Shown: piece after piece, positions 17,197-26,148 of the stretch | Numbering within the stretch: position 1 is the first letter of the stretch | Layout: each line of letters opens with the position of its first letter | NCBI RefSeq assembly: GCF_013085465.1 | Contig: NZ_CP049838.1 | Coordinates: 9,052,001-9,116,000 of the forward strand | DNA length: 64,000 nt | Origin: Streptomyces asoensis | GTDB taxonomy: Bacteria > Actinomycetota > Actinomycetes > Streptomycetales > Streptomycetaceae | Reading direction: 5' to 3' | The notes under the pieces: generated by a model | Databases searched by the model: none | The model's input: only the letters and a program-made list of their open reading frames with translations | Told to the model about the DNA's origin: nothing | Program-made: the position numbers and the translations under genes

Positions 17197-17231
17197 GGCA
17201 CTCAGTTCCCTCTGTCGGGGAACCGAGTGCC
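17197..17231. promoter_or_regulatory. Inverted repeat operator in front of the TetR gene
   Basis: GGCACTCAGTTCCC (17197-17210) and GGGAACCGAGTGCC (17218-17231) are 14-bp arms with one mismatch around TCTGTCG, about 30-65 bp upstream of the TetR start. The left arm repeats the core of the 16318-16332 palindrome. Confidence 0.75.
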
Positions 17232-17249
17232 CGACACCGGGTGCCGGTG

Positions 17250-18098
17250 TCACATCCGCTCGGCGGCCTCGACCACGTTGGTCAGCAGCATCGCGCGCGT
17301 CATCGGCCCGACCCCGCCGATCGGCGGCGAGAAGGACCCGGCGACATCGCTCACGTCGGGGTGGACGTCGCCGAGGATGCCCTCCACCGTGCGGGTCAGG
17401 CCCACGGACAGCACCGTCGCGCCCGGCTTGATCCAGTCGGGCCTGACCAGGTGGGCCACTCCGGCCGCGGCCACCACCACGTCGGCCTCCCGGGCGTGCG
17501 CCGCCGTGTCCTGGGTGGCCTCGTGGCACAGGGTCACGGTGGCGTGCTCGGTGCTGCGGGTCAGCATCAGGCCCAGCGGCCTGCCCACGGTGACACCGCA
17601 GCCGATGACGCAGAACTGCTGGCCCGTGATCTCCACCCGGTTGCGCCGCAGCAGGTCGATGATGCCGCGCGGGGTGCAGGGCAGCGGGGCCGGGATGCCC
17701 AGCACCAGCCGGCCGAGGTTCGTCGGGTGGAGCCCGTCGGCGTCCTTGACCGGGTCGATCAGCTCCAGCACGGCATGGGTGTCGATATGGGCCGGGAGCG
17801 GGAGCTGCACGATGAAGCCGGTGCACGTCGGATCGGCGTTGAGCCGCAGCACGGCGGCCTCGACGTCGGCCTGTGAGGCGTCGGCGGGCAGTTCCACGCG
17901 GATCGAGGCGATGCCGACCTGTGCGCAGTCGCGGTGCTTGCCGCCGACGTAGGAACGGCTGCCCGCGTCGTCGCCGACGAGGATCGTGCCCAGCCCCGGA
18001 TGGATGCCGCGCTCCTTCAACGCCTGGACGCGGAGGGCGAGTTCGCTCTTGATGTCGGCCGCGGCGGCCTTGCCGTCGAGCAGTGTTGCGGTGGTCAC
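17250..18098 (-). CDS. folD: Bifunctional methylenetetrahydrofolate dehydrogenase/cyclohydrolase
   Basis: A 282-residue FolD, interconverting 5,10-methylene-, 5,10-methenyl- and 10-formyl-tetrahydrofolate with NADP in the cytoplasm. Key motifs are [18 protein letters not shown] with the catalytic Lys, [12 protein letters not shown], the dinucleotide-binding [18 protein letters not shown] and the C-terminal signature [18 protein letters not shown]. The GTG at 18098 gives the normal N-terminus [15 protein letters not shown]; a longer frame reaches 18233 but is low-complexity. The ribosome site is weak (AAGGG, 12 nt away). Length is typical for the family. Confidence 0.92.
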   Translation of the reverse strand: MTTATLLDGKAAAADIKSELALRVQALKERGIHPGLGTILVGDDAGSRSYVGGKHRDCAQVGIASIRVELPADASQADVEAAVLRLNADPTCTGFIVQLPLPAHIDTHAVLELIDPVKDADGLHPTNLGRLVLGIPAPLPCTPRGIIDLLRRNRVEITGQQFCVIGCGVTVGRPLGLMLTRSTEHATVTLCHEATQDTAAHAREADVVVAAAGVAHLVRPDWIKPGATVLSVGLTRTVEGILGDVHPDVSDVAGSFSPPIGGVGPMTRAMLLTNVVEAAERM

Positions 18099-18283
18099 GG
18101 GAGTCGACGAGCCCTTCGGGAGAAAAACGACGGTCCTGTCATCGTACGACCCGCCCGCCCACCGCCCCTCGGGAGTCCCGGCGGCCGCGGCCGCCGCTCC
18201 GGCCGCGGCGGTCCCGCCCCGGACCGCCCGCACCCCGTCTGACGTAACCTTTCCGCACCGTTCGACCGTCCTCAGGAGACCGC

Positions 18284-19111
18284 ATGTCCGCCGCCCGCCC
18301 CCGTCTCCTCTACGTCACGGACCTGGCCTACCAGGCGCGCGGGCGCCGTTACTGCGACGAGGACGTCTTCCTCACCTCCCGGCTGCGCGCGGACTTCGAC
18401 CTGGCCCTGTGCCACCCGCTGGACGCGGCCGCCCTGATGCACTCCTTCGACGGCGTCGTCGTCCGCAACAGCGGCCCGGTCCTGGGCTATCGGAAGGAGT
18501 ACGAAGCCTTCCGGGAGCGCGCGCTCCATGACGGCGTACGCGTCTACAACCCGCTCACCGGCCGCGCCGACATGGCCGGCAAGCAGTACCTCCTCGACCT
18601 GAGCGCCGCCGGCCACCCCGTCATCCCCACCGTCGACCGGCCCGAGGACCTGCACCTGCTGCCCGAGGCGGACCGGTACGTCGTCAAGCCCAAGCTCGGC
18701 GCCGACTCCATAGGCCTGCGGATCCTCCCGCCCGACGCGCTCCCCGCCCTGGCCGACGGCTCGGTCCTGGTCCAGCCGTGCGTCGACTTCGCCTACGAGG
18801 TGTCCTTCACCTACATCGACCACGACTTCCAGTACGCCTTGTACGCACCGCACCCCGACCGCCGCTGGCAGCTGGAGCCCTACCGGCCCACCGTGCGGGA
18901 CCTGGAGTTCGCCCGGCGCTTCATCGACTGGAACGGCCTCGCGCACGGCATCCAGCGCGTCGACGCCTGCCGCGCCCCCGACGGCGAACTGCTGCTGGTC
19001 GAACTGGAGGACCTCAACCCGTACCTGTCCCTCGACGCCCTGGACGAGGACGGACAGGACGCCTTCGTCGCCGCGACGACCCGTTCCCTGCACCGTTTCC
19101 TGGCCGGCTGA
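18284..19111 (+). CDS. ATP-grasp domain protein of unknown specificity
   Basis: A 275-residue protein with an N-terminal pre-ATP-grasp segment ([23 protein letters not shown]), an ATP-grasp lysine motif [19 protein letters not shown] (about 126-144) and the metal-binding end [15 protein letters not shown] (about 242-256), where Glu/Asn would bind magnesium. This resembles RimK/glutathione-synthetase type ligases that join a carboxylate to an amine. The substrate is not evident. AGGAG precedes the ATG. It lies 57 bp before a peptidoglycan-binding membrane protein, which may be co-transcribed. Confidence 0.75.
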   Translation: MSAARPRLLYVTDLAYQARGRRYCDEDVFLTSRLRADFDLALCHPLDAAALMHSFDGVVVRNSGPVLGYRKEYEAFRERALHDGVRVYNPLTGRADMAGKQYLLDLSAAGHPVIPTVDRPEDLHLLPEADRYVVKPKLGADSIGLRILPPDALPALADGSVLVQPCVDFAYEVSFTYIDHDFQYALYAPHPDRRWQLEPYRPTVRDLEFARRFIDWNGLAHGIQRVDACRAPDGELLLVELEDLNPYLSLDALDEDGQDAFVAATTRSLHRFLAG

Positions 19112-19168
19112 ACCCGCCCGCCCGTCCGCCCGTATCTCTCCTGGGGGACCCACGGGAGGGAGACGAGC

Positions 19169-19987
19169 GTGCCGACACCGGACGAACCCGGAAAGCCGCA
19201 CGAACGCCCGGTCCTGGAACCCATCCGGGTCCTGCGACCGCGCAACACCGACGCCCTCGCGGAGCTGTTCCGCGAGATGACCGAACTGACCCAGGACCCT
19301 GACGCCTACGAGGCGATACCCCTGCGGCCCGAGCCGGCCGTGGACGAGGCGGAGACGGAGGAGCTCCCGCCACTGAACCACCGCACGGCGACCATGGCGA
19401 CGACCACGCCGACGCCACGCGGCGGCCGGGACTGGGCGAGTGAACGCGGCGGCCCCCGCCCCCTGCCCGGCGGCGACGGCCCCGGCGGCCGCAGAGGCGC
19501 GGCGCGGGAGTGGGGCGGATCCGGGTCGCCCGCGGCGGACGGTGTGCGGGCCCGCGCCCGCACCGGGTCCGGTGCGGGTCTGCGACGCGGCGCCATCACG
19601 GTCGGCGTGTGCGCGGCAGCCCTCGTCGGCTTCGCCTGCGCGATGCTGCTGCCGGGCCGGGGTGGCGAGGCCGCCGCGCAGACACCCCCGCCGACGGCGG
19701 CCGGTCCCACCCCGACCGCCACCGCGACCGAGTCCACCGACCCCGACGGAGCCGGCACCCTGCGGGAGGGTGACAGCGGCGAAGAGGTGACCGACCTCCA
19801 GCAGCGCCTGCTGCGCATCCCGAACGTGTACGACAACGGCCCCACCGACGGCCGTTACGACACCGTTCTCACCGAGGCCGTGGCGCGTTTCCAGCTCTGG
19901 TACGGCATCCGCGGCGACGAGAGCGGCGTCTACGGCGACGACACCCGCCGCGATCTGGAGTCCCGTACCGCCTCGGCCGGCGGATGA
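19169..19987 (+). CDS. Membrane-anchored peptidoglycan-binding protein
   Basis: A 272-residue type II membrane protein. The first 140 residues are cytoplasmic, acidic at first (RNTDALAELFREMTELTQDPDAYE) and then Gly/Arg-rich. A single membrane helix (about 148-168, ITVGVCAAALVGFACAMLL) follows. A short Thr/Pro linker leads to one PG_binding_1 domain (LREGDSGEEVTDLQQRLLRI to the end). The outer domain would hold cell-wall glycan. The GTG at 19169 follows GGGAGGGAG. No catalytic domain is present, so its role may be structural or signalling across the membrane. Confidence 0.82.
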   Translation: MPTPDEPGKPHERPVLEPIRVLRPRNTDALAELFREMTELTQDPDAYEAIPLRPEPAVDEAETEELPPLNHRTATMATTTPTPRGGRDWASERGGPRPLPGGDGPGGRRGAAREWGGSGSPAADGVRARARTGSGAGLRRGAITVGVCAAALVGFACAMLLPGRGGEAAAQTPPPTAAGPTPTATATESTDPDGAGTLREGDSGEEVTDLQQRLLRIPNVYDNGPTDGRYDTVLTEAVARFQLWYGIRGDESGVYGDDTRRDLESRTASAGG

Positions 19988-20099
19988 CCGGGTAACGCCT
20001 CGGAAACAGGCCACGGACAGGGAGTGTGTCGCGTGTCACCATGGACGGCGGGTCGGCGCGCGTTCGGCACCTCGACCCGCCGAGCCGAAAGCCGTCCGC

Positions 20100-20198
20100 A
20101 TGAACGTGTCCCGCATCCCGGGCCTGGTGCTGCCCGTCGTGTTCCTGCTGGCCGTCGTCGTCGGGGCGCTGTGGTACTGGCGACACCGCGACGACTGA
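20100..20198 (+). CDS. 32-residue single-span membrane peptide
   Basis: Starts MNVSRIPGLVLPVV, continues with one hydrophobic helix and ends in the charged tail YWRHRDD. In 31 of 32 codons the third base is G or C, which is strong evidence of selection for coding. No good Shine-Dalgarno is visible. It lies 6 bp before the convergent phosphatase stop. Function unknown; small membrane peptides of this type are common in Streptomyces and easily missed in annotation. Confidence 0.5.
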   Translation: MNVSRIPGLVLPVVFLLAVVVGALWYWRHRDD

Positions 20199-20204
20199 GC
20201 CGTC

Positions 20205-22604
20205 CTACCGCTCGGCGTCCGGCGGCACCCGGATGTCGAGCACACACACGTCGTCCCGTCCCTCGGGTTCCAGCGTCGCGCCGAGCAGTTGGTCCAGCGG
20301 CGCGGGTGCGGCCCCGGCCCGCGGCGCGGCGGCCCTGGCCAGTCGCTCCAGGCCGCGGTCGATGCTCTCCGTGGGCCGCTCCACCAGGCCGTCGGTGTAG
20401 AGCAGGATCTGGTCGCCGGGCTCCAGGCGGACCTCCGCCGCCTCGTAGCGGGGTGTGTCGGTCGCGCCGAGCAGCATCCCGAAGGGACGCTCGAGGTAGT
20501 GCGCCTCACCGGCTCGCACCAGCAACGGTGGCGGGTGGCCGGCCTGCGCCCACTCCAGCCGCCGTTCGCGCGGGCTGTAGCGGGCCAGCACCATGGTCGC
20601 CGAGCCGTGCGGGTCGCGGGAGTGCAGCAGCAGGGCGTTGAGGCGGCTGAGGGCCCCGGTCAGCGACGAACCCGTGATGACCATGCCCTTGGCGGTGAAC
20701 CGCAGCAGGGCCATCGAGGCCACGGCGCCCATGCCGTGCCCGGCCACGTCACCCACCACGAACAGGGCGTCCCCGTCGGGAAGTTCGATGGCGCTGAACC
20801 AGTCGCCGCCGACGCTGAGGCCCGACTGCGCGGGCTGGTAGGCGATGTCGACGCGCAGCCCGGCCAGCCGGACGGGCTCCTTCGGCAGGGGCAGCAGCGC
20901 GTCCTGCAACCGGGCGGCCACCAGGCGTTCGGCCTCGAGCACTCCGTGCTGGGTGAGAATGGCCCGCTCGCTCGCGACGAGGGCGAGCTCGGCGCTGCGC
21001 TGCGCGGTGAGGTCCTGCACGAAGCCGTGCACCTCGACGGGCGTGCCGCGGGCGTCCGAGACGGCCTCGGCGACCACCCGCAGATGCCTGATGCCGGCCC
21101 GGGTGACGATCCGGAACGGCACGTCGCACGGCAGCCCGTGCCGCACCAGTTCTTCGACGGCGCGGGCGAGCGTCGGCAGGTCCTCGGGGGAGGCGAGGCG
21201 CGGCAGCCCGGAGAGCGGGACGACACCCTGCGCGGCATCCCGCTCGAAGATGCTGAAGACCTGGGAGGACCAGTTCCCCTCGCCCGTGTCCAGGTTCCAG
21301 TTGACCCAGCCGAGGTTGCCCAGACGCTGCACGTCCGCCAGCCGCTGCTCCTGCCGGTCGGACGCATCGTGCCGGACCCAGCTGACGACCAGCCCGTCGC
21401 CCAACTGCATCACCCGCGCCGAGTAGGTGGCCAGTTCGCTGACCCCGGACACGATCTGCTGCCGGGCGAACGGCTCGCTCTCGTACGGCCGCGCGTCGGC
21501 CAGCACTTGGAGGCACCCCTCCCACAACGGATCGCGGGCGATCTCCGGCCAGCACTCCAGGAAGCGCAGGCCGACCAGCTCACGCCCGCTGCGGCCCACG
21601 GCGTCGGACGTCACGCTGGTCGCGGCATCGATGCGGAAGTCCTCGACCTCCCCCGACGGGGAGCGCAGCGGGGCGAGGAGCACCGCCGCGACGGGCAGCC
21701 GGTCGAGCACCGTCTGCGCGGCGTCCGCCGCTCCGCCGACGGTGGGGTCGGGCCGGGTGCCGAACGTGCGCAGCGGGCCCGCGCACAACTGGGCGACGGC
21801 CAGCAGGTGTTCCCGCACCGGGGGCGAGAAGGCGCCCTCGCGGTGGCGCAGGATCCCGAGCACGACGTCGGCCGACTCGCCGGTCACCACCGGCAGCCAG
21901 GCCCGGGACGGCCACCGCTCGGGCGGGTCCCCGATCAGCTGGTACCGCTTGCCGTCCTCCCGGACGTCCTCCAGCCAGCGCGGCTGCCCGGCGGTGAGGG
22001 CGTCCAGCGCGGCGATCCCGCTGACCGGCGGCACCCGGCTCCACTGTTCGGCCAGCGTCCTCTCGATGCCGGCGTGCCCGGTGAGCTCCAGCCCGCCGCC
22101 CGGCCGCCGAGCGAAGATCATCACGGCGGCGGCGCCCACCTCCGGGGTGAGCCGGTCCAGCAGGCACCGGGCGAGATCGTGCGGGGTACCGACACGGACG
22201 AGGGCCCGGCTCAGGCGGCCGAGGGCGGTGGCGTCGATCTCGTCGGGGGCCGGCCCGGGCGTGGTCCGGCGCGCGGGGGGTTCGGCCGGAGTCTGCTCAC
22301 CGGCGCCGCGGGGCTGCGCGCAGAGCGCGCCGAGGCTGATCCAGCACTCCTCGAGCAGCGTCCGCTCACTGGCCTTGGCCCGCTGCTGAAGCTCCTCCTG
22401 CGCGGCGTCCGGCGAGCAGCCGAGCTGTGCCATCACCGCGCCCTTGGCGCGCTCCAGCACGGCCGCGGTGGCCGCCAGATCCTGAAGCCGGTCCATCTCC
22501 GCGCGCTGGCGCGCCACGACCCGGGTCAGTGCCGCCATGTCGGGCACGTCGCCGGACTGAGCGGGCAGGGCGGGTTCGCTCGTCACGCCTTGAGCATGGC
22601 ACAT
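20205..22604 (-). CDS. ANTAR-GAF-PAS-PP2C (SpoIIE-type) phosphatase
   Basis: A 799-residue signalling protein. An ANTAR-like RNA-binding region (about 25-92, VVARQRAEMDRLQDL and AAVLERAKGAVMAQLGC) is followed by a GAF domain (about 125-285), two PAS-like regions (about 300-430 and 440-560) and a C-terminal PP2C/SpoIIE phosphatase with metal-binding VGGDWFSAIEL, GDVAGHGMGAVAS, LLYTDGLVERP and GRDDVCVLDI. Such enzymes dephosphorylate anti-anti-sigma factors. The combination with ANTAR suggests input both to protein and RNA targets. The start is uncertain: ATG 22604 (used) or GTG 22586; neither has a convincing ribosome site. Confidence 0.88.
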   Translation of the reverse strand: MCHAQGVTSEPALPAQSGDVPDMAALTRVVARQRAEMDRLQDLAATAAVLERAKGAVMAQLGCSPDAAQEELQQRAKASERTLLEECWISLGALCAQPRGAGEQTPAEPPARRTTPGPAPDEIDATALGRLSRALVRVGTPHDLARCLLDRLTPEVGAAAVMIFARRPGGGLELTGHAGIERTLAEQWSRVPPVSGIAALDALTAGQPRWLEDVREDGKRYQLIGDPPERWPSRAWLPVVTGESADVVLGILRHREGAFSPPVREHLLAVAQLCAGPLRTFGTRPDPTVGGAADAAQTVLDRLPVAAVLLAPLRSPSGEVEDFRIDAATSVTSDAVGRSGRELVGLRFLECWPEIARDPLWEGCLQVLADARPYESEPFARQQIVSGVSELATYSARVMQLGDGLVVSWVRHDASDRQEQRLADVQRLGNLGWVNWNLDTGEGNWSSQVFSIFERDAAQGVVPLSGLPRLASPEDLPTLARAVEELVRHGLPCDVPFRIVTRAGIRHLRVVAEAVSDARGTPVEVHGFVQDLTAQRSAELALVASERAILTQHGVLEAERLVAARLQDALLPLPKEPVRLAGLRVDIAYQPAQSGLSVGGDWFSAIELPDGDALFVVGDVAGHGMGAVASMALLRFTAKGMVITGSSLTGALSRLNALLLHSRDPHGSATMVLARYSPRERRLEWAQAGHPPPLLVRAGEAHYLERPFGMLLGATDTPRYEAAEVRLEPGDQILLYTDGLVERPTESIDRGLERLARAAAPRAGAAPAPLDQLLGATLEPEGRDDVCVLDIRVPPDAER

Positions 22605-22687
22605 CGGGATGACTTCGATCGAGGTCTTGCGGCAACGCTCCCGCCAGGCGTGATGCCCCTCGGGGAGATGCGAACGGATCTTCCCGT

Positions 22688-23062
22688 TCAGCGTCCGGAG
22701 TTCTGCTCGGCCAGGGCCTGGGTGACCGCTCGGACGCTGCGGGCGATGTGCTGAAGCTGCATGACCTCGGCCGCGTACATCTTGATCGTGTGCTCGATGA
22801 CCGACTCGGGCAGTCCGAGCCGGGGCAGGTCGGCGCGGGCGGTCTGGAGGGCGGTGCGGGCCACCCGGACCTCGTTCTGGACCTGGATCTGCGCATGGCG
22901 GGCGAGCAGCACCGGGTGGCGCAGCAGCGCCGGGTAGCTCGCGTAGCGCGCGGGCACCAGCTCGCGCAGCCACTTGGCCGCCGAGCGCTCCCAGTCGTAG
23001 CTGCCGGGAGTCTTGACCTGGCACGGCCAGTCCGAGCTGATGCGCGTCGTCGTCAGGGTCAT
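22688..23062 (-). CDS. Conserved small protein of unknown function (124 aa)
   Basis: Mostly helical, soluble protein, with SYDWERSAAKWLRELVPARYASYPALLRHPVLLARHAQIQVQNEVRVARTALQTARADLP as its core. ATG at 23062 has GGAAG 8 nt upstream; an ATG at 23068 is too close to it. The next gene downstream is the phosphatase (start 22604), 83 bp away on the same strand, so the two may be co-transcribed and functionally linked. I do not recognise a family. Confidence 0.7.
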   Translation of the reverse strand: MTLTTTRISSDWPCQVKTPGSYDWERSAAKWLRELVPARYASYPALLRHPVLLARHAQIQVQNEVRVARTALQTARADLPRLGLPESVIEHTIKMYAAEVMQLQHIARSVRAVTQALAEQNSGR

Positions 23063-23371
23063 GATCATCGCTTCCGGTGTTGGCGTCGTGACGGTGGTCC
23101 GACGGTTCGGGGCGGCCCCGGCCCAGGGGAAGACCGGGGCCGCCACGGGCGCTCGCGCAAGCGATGCCCCGAACACCCTGGGCGCCGACGCGGGTAGGGG
23201 ACGGCGGCTTCGGGTGCCCGTACATGAGCCCTTGGCGGGCGGATGCGGCCGTGAGCAGTATTTATATATGCCGACTGCTTTGCAAGGCGTATGAAAACAT
23301 TCATGCGCGAAATGCCCGCAATGATCCCACTGTGTATTGCCGGGGGAGGGGGGTGGCCTTCGAAAGGCCGG
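23063..23371. other. Intergenic region with an A/T-rich island
   Basis: No gene seen. Around 23240-23330 the sequence is unusually A/T-rich, containing TATTTATATATG and a pair AGCAGT/ACTGCT with a 14-bp spacer. It probably holds the promoter of the 22688-23062 gene. The rest shows no recognisable motif. Confidence 0.5.
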
Positions 23372-24295
23372 TCACTCACGCAGGAAGAACTGGTGCTGCT
23401 CGGCGATCTGCTCGTACTCCTCGAGCCGCGCCTGGGTGCGCTCGGGGCCCGCGTCGGTCATGGCCTGGAGCAGCGCCGCGGCCATCACGCCGGGGGCGGC
23501 GTAGGAGTCGAAGACCAGGCGGGAGCCGGTGCCGGTGGCGAAGGTGGCGTCGGCCTCGTCGGCCACCGGCCCCAGCGCCAGGTCGGTGATCAGCGCGACC
23601 TTGAGACCCGCGCTGCGCGCGACCCGTACGGCGGTCAGCGTCTCCTGCGCGTGCCTCGGCATCGAGAACGCCAGCACCCAGGTCCCGCCCGCCTCCCGGG
23701 ACTGGAGGAGCGCGTCGTAGGCGACGCTGCCGCCCCGGGTGACCAGCCGTACGTCCGGGTGGACCCGGCGGGCGGCGTAGGCGAAGTACTCGGCGAGCGA
23801 GACGGAGATCCGCAGCCCCAGGATGGTCAGCGGCGTCGACTGCGACAGCTTGCGGCCCACGTCGATGACCCGGTCCGGGTCGGCGAAGTCGCGCCGCAGG
23901 TTCTCCAGGTTCTCGATCTCCGCCTCGACCGCCGCCTGAAGCTCGTTGCTCCGGTTCACCTCGGCCGCCGCCGGACCGCCGGCCAGGGCGCCCAGCGCGA
24001 TCGACTGGAGCCTCTCCCGCAGCGCGGGATACCCGCTGAAGCCGACCGCCGCGGCGAACCGGGTCACCGACGGCTGGCTGACCCCCACCCGGTCCGCGAG
24101 GTCGGTGATCGACAGGAACGCCGCCTCGGTGATGTGCTCGATCAGATACTGGGCGATGCGCCGTTGCCCCGGGGACAGGTGGGGTCCGTCGAAGAGCGCC
24201 CTGAGCCGGGAGGTCGGGGACACCTCCGTCTCCGGACCGGTTCTGCCCGAGGTGATCGCGGACGCCTGTGCGCGTGCCTGTTGCGGCGATGGCAC
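23372..24295 (-). CDS. MurR/RpiR-family transcriptional regulator
   Basis: A 307-residue regulator. The N-terminal RpiR helix-turn-helix (about 30-110) contains LSPGQRRIAQYLIEHITEAAFLSITDLADRVGVSQPSVTRFAAAVGFSGYPALRERL. The C-terminal SIS domain (about 145-285) binds phosphosugars, with PLTILGLRISVSLAEYFAYAARRVHPDVRLV. The GTG at 24295 has an excellent AAAGGAGG 7 nt upstream. It is downstream of the GT39 gene on the same strand. No sugar-phosphate enzyme is adjacent, so the target genes are unknown. Confidence 0.92.
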   Translation of the reverse strand: MPSPQQARAQASAITSGRTGPETEVSPTSRLRALFDGPHLSPGQRRIAQYLIEHITEAAFLSITDLADRVGVSQPSVTRFAAAVGFSGYPALRERLQSIALGALAGGPAAAEVNRSNELQAAVEAEIENLENLRRDFADPDRVIDVGRKLSQSTPLTILGLRISVSLAEYFAYAARRVHPDVRLVTRGGSVAYDALLQSREAGGTWVLAFSMPRHAQETLTAVRVARSAGLKVALITDLALGPVADEADATFATGTGSRLVFDSYAAPGVMAAALLQAMTDAGPERTQARLEEYEQIAEQHQFFLRE

Positions 24296-24339
24296 CGGTG
24301 CGCCTCCTTTGTCTTCCACGGGCTCAACATACTTCAGGG

Positions 24340-24356
24340 ACCCTGCCGGACAGGGT
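24340..24356. promoter_or_regulatory. Palindrome overlapping the RpiR promoter
   Basis: ACCCTG (24340-24345) and CAGGGT (24351-24356) form a perfect inverted repeat with a 5-bp spacer. On the minus strand TATGTT (24331-24326) is a plausible -10 box, and the repeat covers the -35 position. Autoregulation by the RpiR protein is a reasonable guess. Confidence 0.45.
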
Positions 24357-24393
24357 GGGCGAAGACGCCCCTCGCGCACCCGGTGATCGCGGA

Positions 24394-26052
24394 TTACCGC
24401 CGGTACAGCGTGATCGAGTCGCCGACCTCGTCGACCGGTCGGCTGGAGCGCAGCAGCACGCCCAGCCCGTCCCTGGCCTCGGCGACCGCGGAGTCCGACA
24501 CGACCAGCAGCCCGTGCACCTTCCCCGGCGGCACCCGTCTCGGGTCGGAGGCGTCGATGCCGTAGTAGGCGGGCACCCCGCTGCCCTTGTACACGAGCCA
24601 CACCCGTTCGCCCCGGTAGCGGTCGTGCAGCCGGTCCGCCAGCCGTCCCAGGTCCTGGCCCCAGTCCACGTTGGAGTCGTGCAGCCACAGATGCGTCTTG
24701 GCCGGTCCGCCGAACGCCTCGTTGGAGTAGGGCAGGTAGTAGGGGTACGTCCGCAGCGAGCTGACGGCGACGAACGCCACCAGTGCCCCCACCACCACGG
24801 GAGCCCACCGCCGGCGCACCGTCAGGACGCACCCCGCGGCCACCGCGAGGAACATCGGCAGGAAGACGGCGTACCGGGTCCCCAGGTCCCGTGCCCCGGT
24901 CATGGCCGAGGCCAGCAGCACGGCGGCCGGGACCAGCACGTACGGCGCCGCGGGCCGCAGCCGTCGCACCGCGACCATCGCGACCGCCCCGGCCGTCCAC
25001 AGGGCGAGCATGCCGAGCGGCGTCTTCACGACCAGGGCGACCGGCAGGTAGTACCAGCGGGCGCCGGAGTACCGGTGCCCGAACAGGAAGCCCTGCCACG
25101 ACCGGTTCTCCAGACCGAACTGGATCCGCATGCCGTCCCGGTACGCCTCGGGGAAGGGCAGCAGCCGGACGAGGTGCCCGTGCAGGCCGTGCACGACGGG
25201 CACATGGGTCGCCCCGGGATTCCAGCGCAGCAGCGGATCGACGGCGAGATACGCGGCCCAGACGACGGCGACGGCGGTGACCGTCACCACTCCCGCCGCG
25301 AGCAGCGCCCGCCGGGCGTCGCGGGGCCGCCGGGCGCACAGCGACAGCGCCGCCAGGACCGCCAGCACGGGGACCGCGGGCAGCGTGCTCATCTTCGTGG
25401 CGAGCCCCGCGCCGAGAGCGGCCCCGGCGAGCGGCAGGTACCGGCGCGCCCTGCCGTGGCGGGCCCGCCACAGCAGCCACACCGAGGTCAGCAGGAAGCC
25501 CGCCGCCGGGACGTCGAGCGTCGCCAGCGAGCCGTGCGCGACGACGTCGGGGGAGAGGGCGTACAGGGCGAGCGCCGCCAGCGCGGGGGCGGGCCCGGCG
25601 AGGTCACGGGTGAAGGCGAACACCACCAGGCCGAACAGCAGGGTCAGCGCGATCACCGGCAGCCGGGCCCACAGCATCAGCCGCCAGGGGTCGTTGCCGG
25701 ACTCGTACAGGAGGCGCCGGCCCGCCGCCTCCTGGGTGCCGGTGAACGAGGGATCCACGTGCGGGCGGGCGAAGGCCACGCCGACGGCGACGACGAGCTT
25801 GCCGAGGGGCGGGTGCTCCGGGTTGAGGCGCACCCGGTGCGCGTGGAGGTAGTCGGCCGCCGTGGCGACGTACACCGGCTCGTCGATGGTCGGGGTCTGC
25901 CGTACCGCGGTGGTGACCATCGCGACGGCCATCTGGGTCAGCAGGACGGCCACCAGGACCGGCACGAGCAGGCGCCGGCGGCCCGACGGCGAGGGCTGCG
26001 CCGCCTTCGCGTCGGGGATGGTCTCCAGGACCGGGTGCGGTTCGGTTGCCAT
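24394..26052 (-). CDS. GT39/ArnT-like membrane glycosyltransferase
   Basis: A 552-residue polytopic protein of the GT-C superfamily. The first helix (LLVPVLVAVLLTQMAVAMV) is followed by the acidic extracytoplasmic motif TIDEPVYVATAADYLHAHRVRLNPEHPPLGKL (about 55-90), whose Asp-Glu pair and following His/Pro residues match the active loop of protein-mannosyl and aminoarabinose transferases. About ten more helices follow. These enzymes use polyprenyl-phosphate sugars to glycosylate outer-surface targets. ATG 26052 is preceded by AGGG. The gene is followed by RpiR and preceded by the PAP2 gene on the same strand with a terminator between. Confidence 0.88.
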   Translation of the reverse strand: MATEPHPVLETIPDAKAAQPSPSGRRRLLVPVLVAVLLTQMAVAMVTTAVRQTPTIDEPVYVATAADYLHAHRVRLNPEHPPLGKLVVAVGVAFARPHVDPSFTGTQEAAGRRLLYESGNDPWRLMLWARLPVIALTLLFGLVVFAFTRDLAGPAPALAALALYALSPDVVAHGSLATLDVPAAGFLLTSVWLLWRARHGRARRYLPLAGAALGAGLATKMSTLPAVPVLAVLAALSLCARRPRDARRALLAAGVVTVTAVAVVWAAYLAVDPLLRWNPGATHVPVVHGLHGHLVRLLPFPEAYRDGMRIQFGLENRSWQGFLFGHRYSGARWYYLPVALVVKTPLGMLALWTAGAVAMVAVRRLRPAAPYVLVPAAVLLASAMTGARDLGTRYAVFLPMFLAVAAGCVLTVRRRWAPVVVGALVAFVAVSSLRTYPYYLPYSNEAFGGPAKTHLWLHDSNVDWGQDLGRLADRLHDRYRGERVWLVYKGSGVPAYYGIDASDPRRVPPGKVHGLLVVSDSAVAEARDGLGVLLRSSRPVDEVGDSITLYRR

Positions 26053-26088
26053 CGTCCGCCCTGCGGTGACACCGACCGGGCGGTGGCC

Positions 26089-26134
26089 GGAGCCGGTGCG
26101 GAGCCGCCTCGGGGGCTCGCTCCGCACCGGCTCC
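26089..26134 (-). terminator. Hairpin terminator after the PAP2 gene
   Basis: GGAGCCGGTGCGGAGC (26089-26104) and GCTCCGCACCGGCTCC (26119-26134) are perfect 16-bp arms with a 14-nt loop, starting 15 bp beyond the minus-strand stop. Confidence 0.8.
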
Positions 26135-26148
26135 CGCCGCGAAGGGTG

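Noticed and set aside
20289..22754. Open frame of 821 codons on the + strand
   Set aside because: Antisense to the PP2C phosphatase; no motif, no ribosome site.
23240..23330. A/T-rich island as a sign of horizontal transfer or replication origin
   Set aside because: Too short, no DnaA-box cluster seen, and flanking genes have normal codon use; more likely a promoter region.
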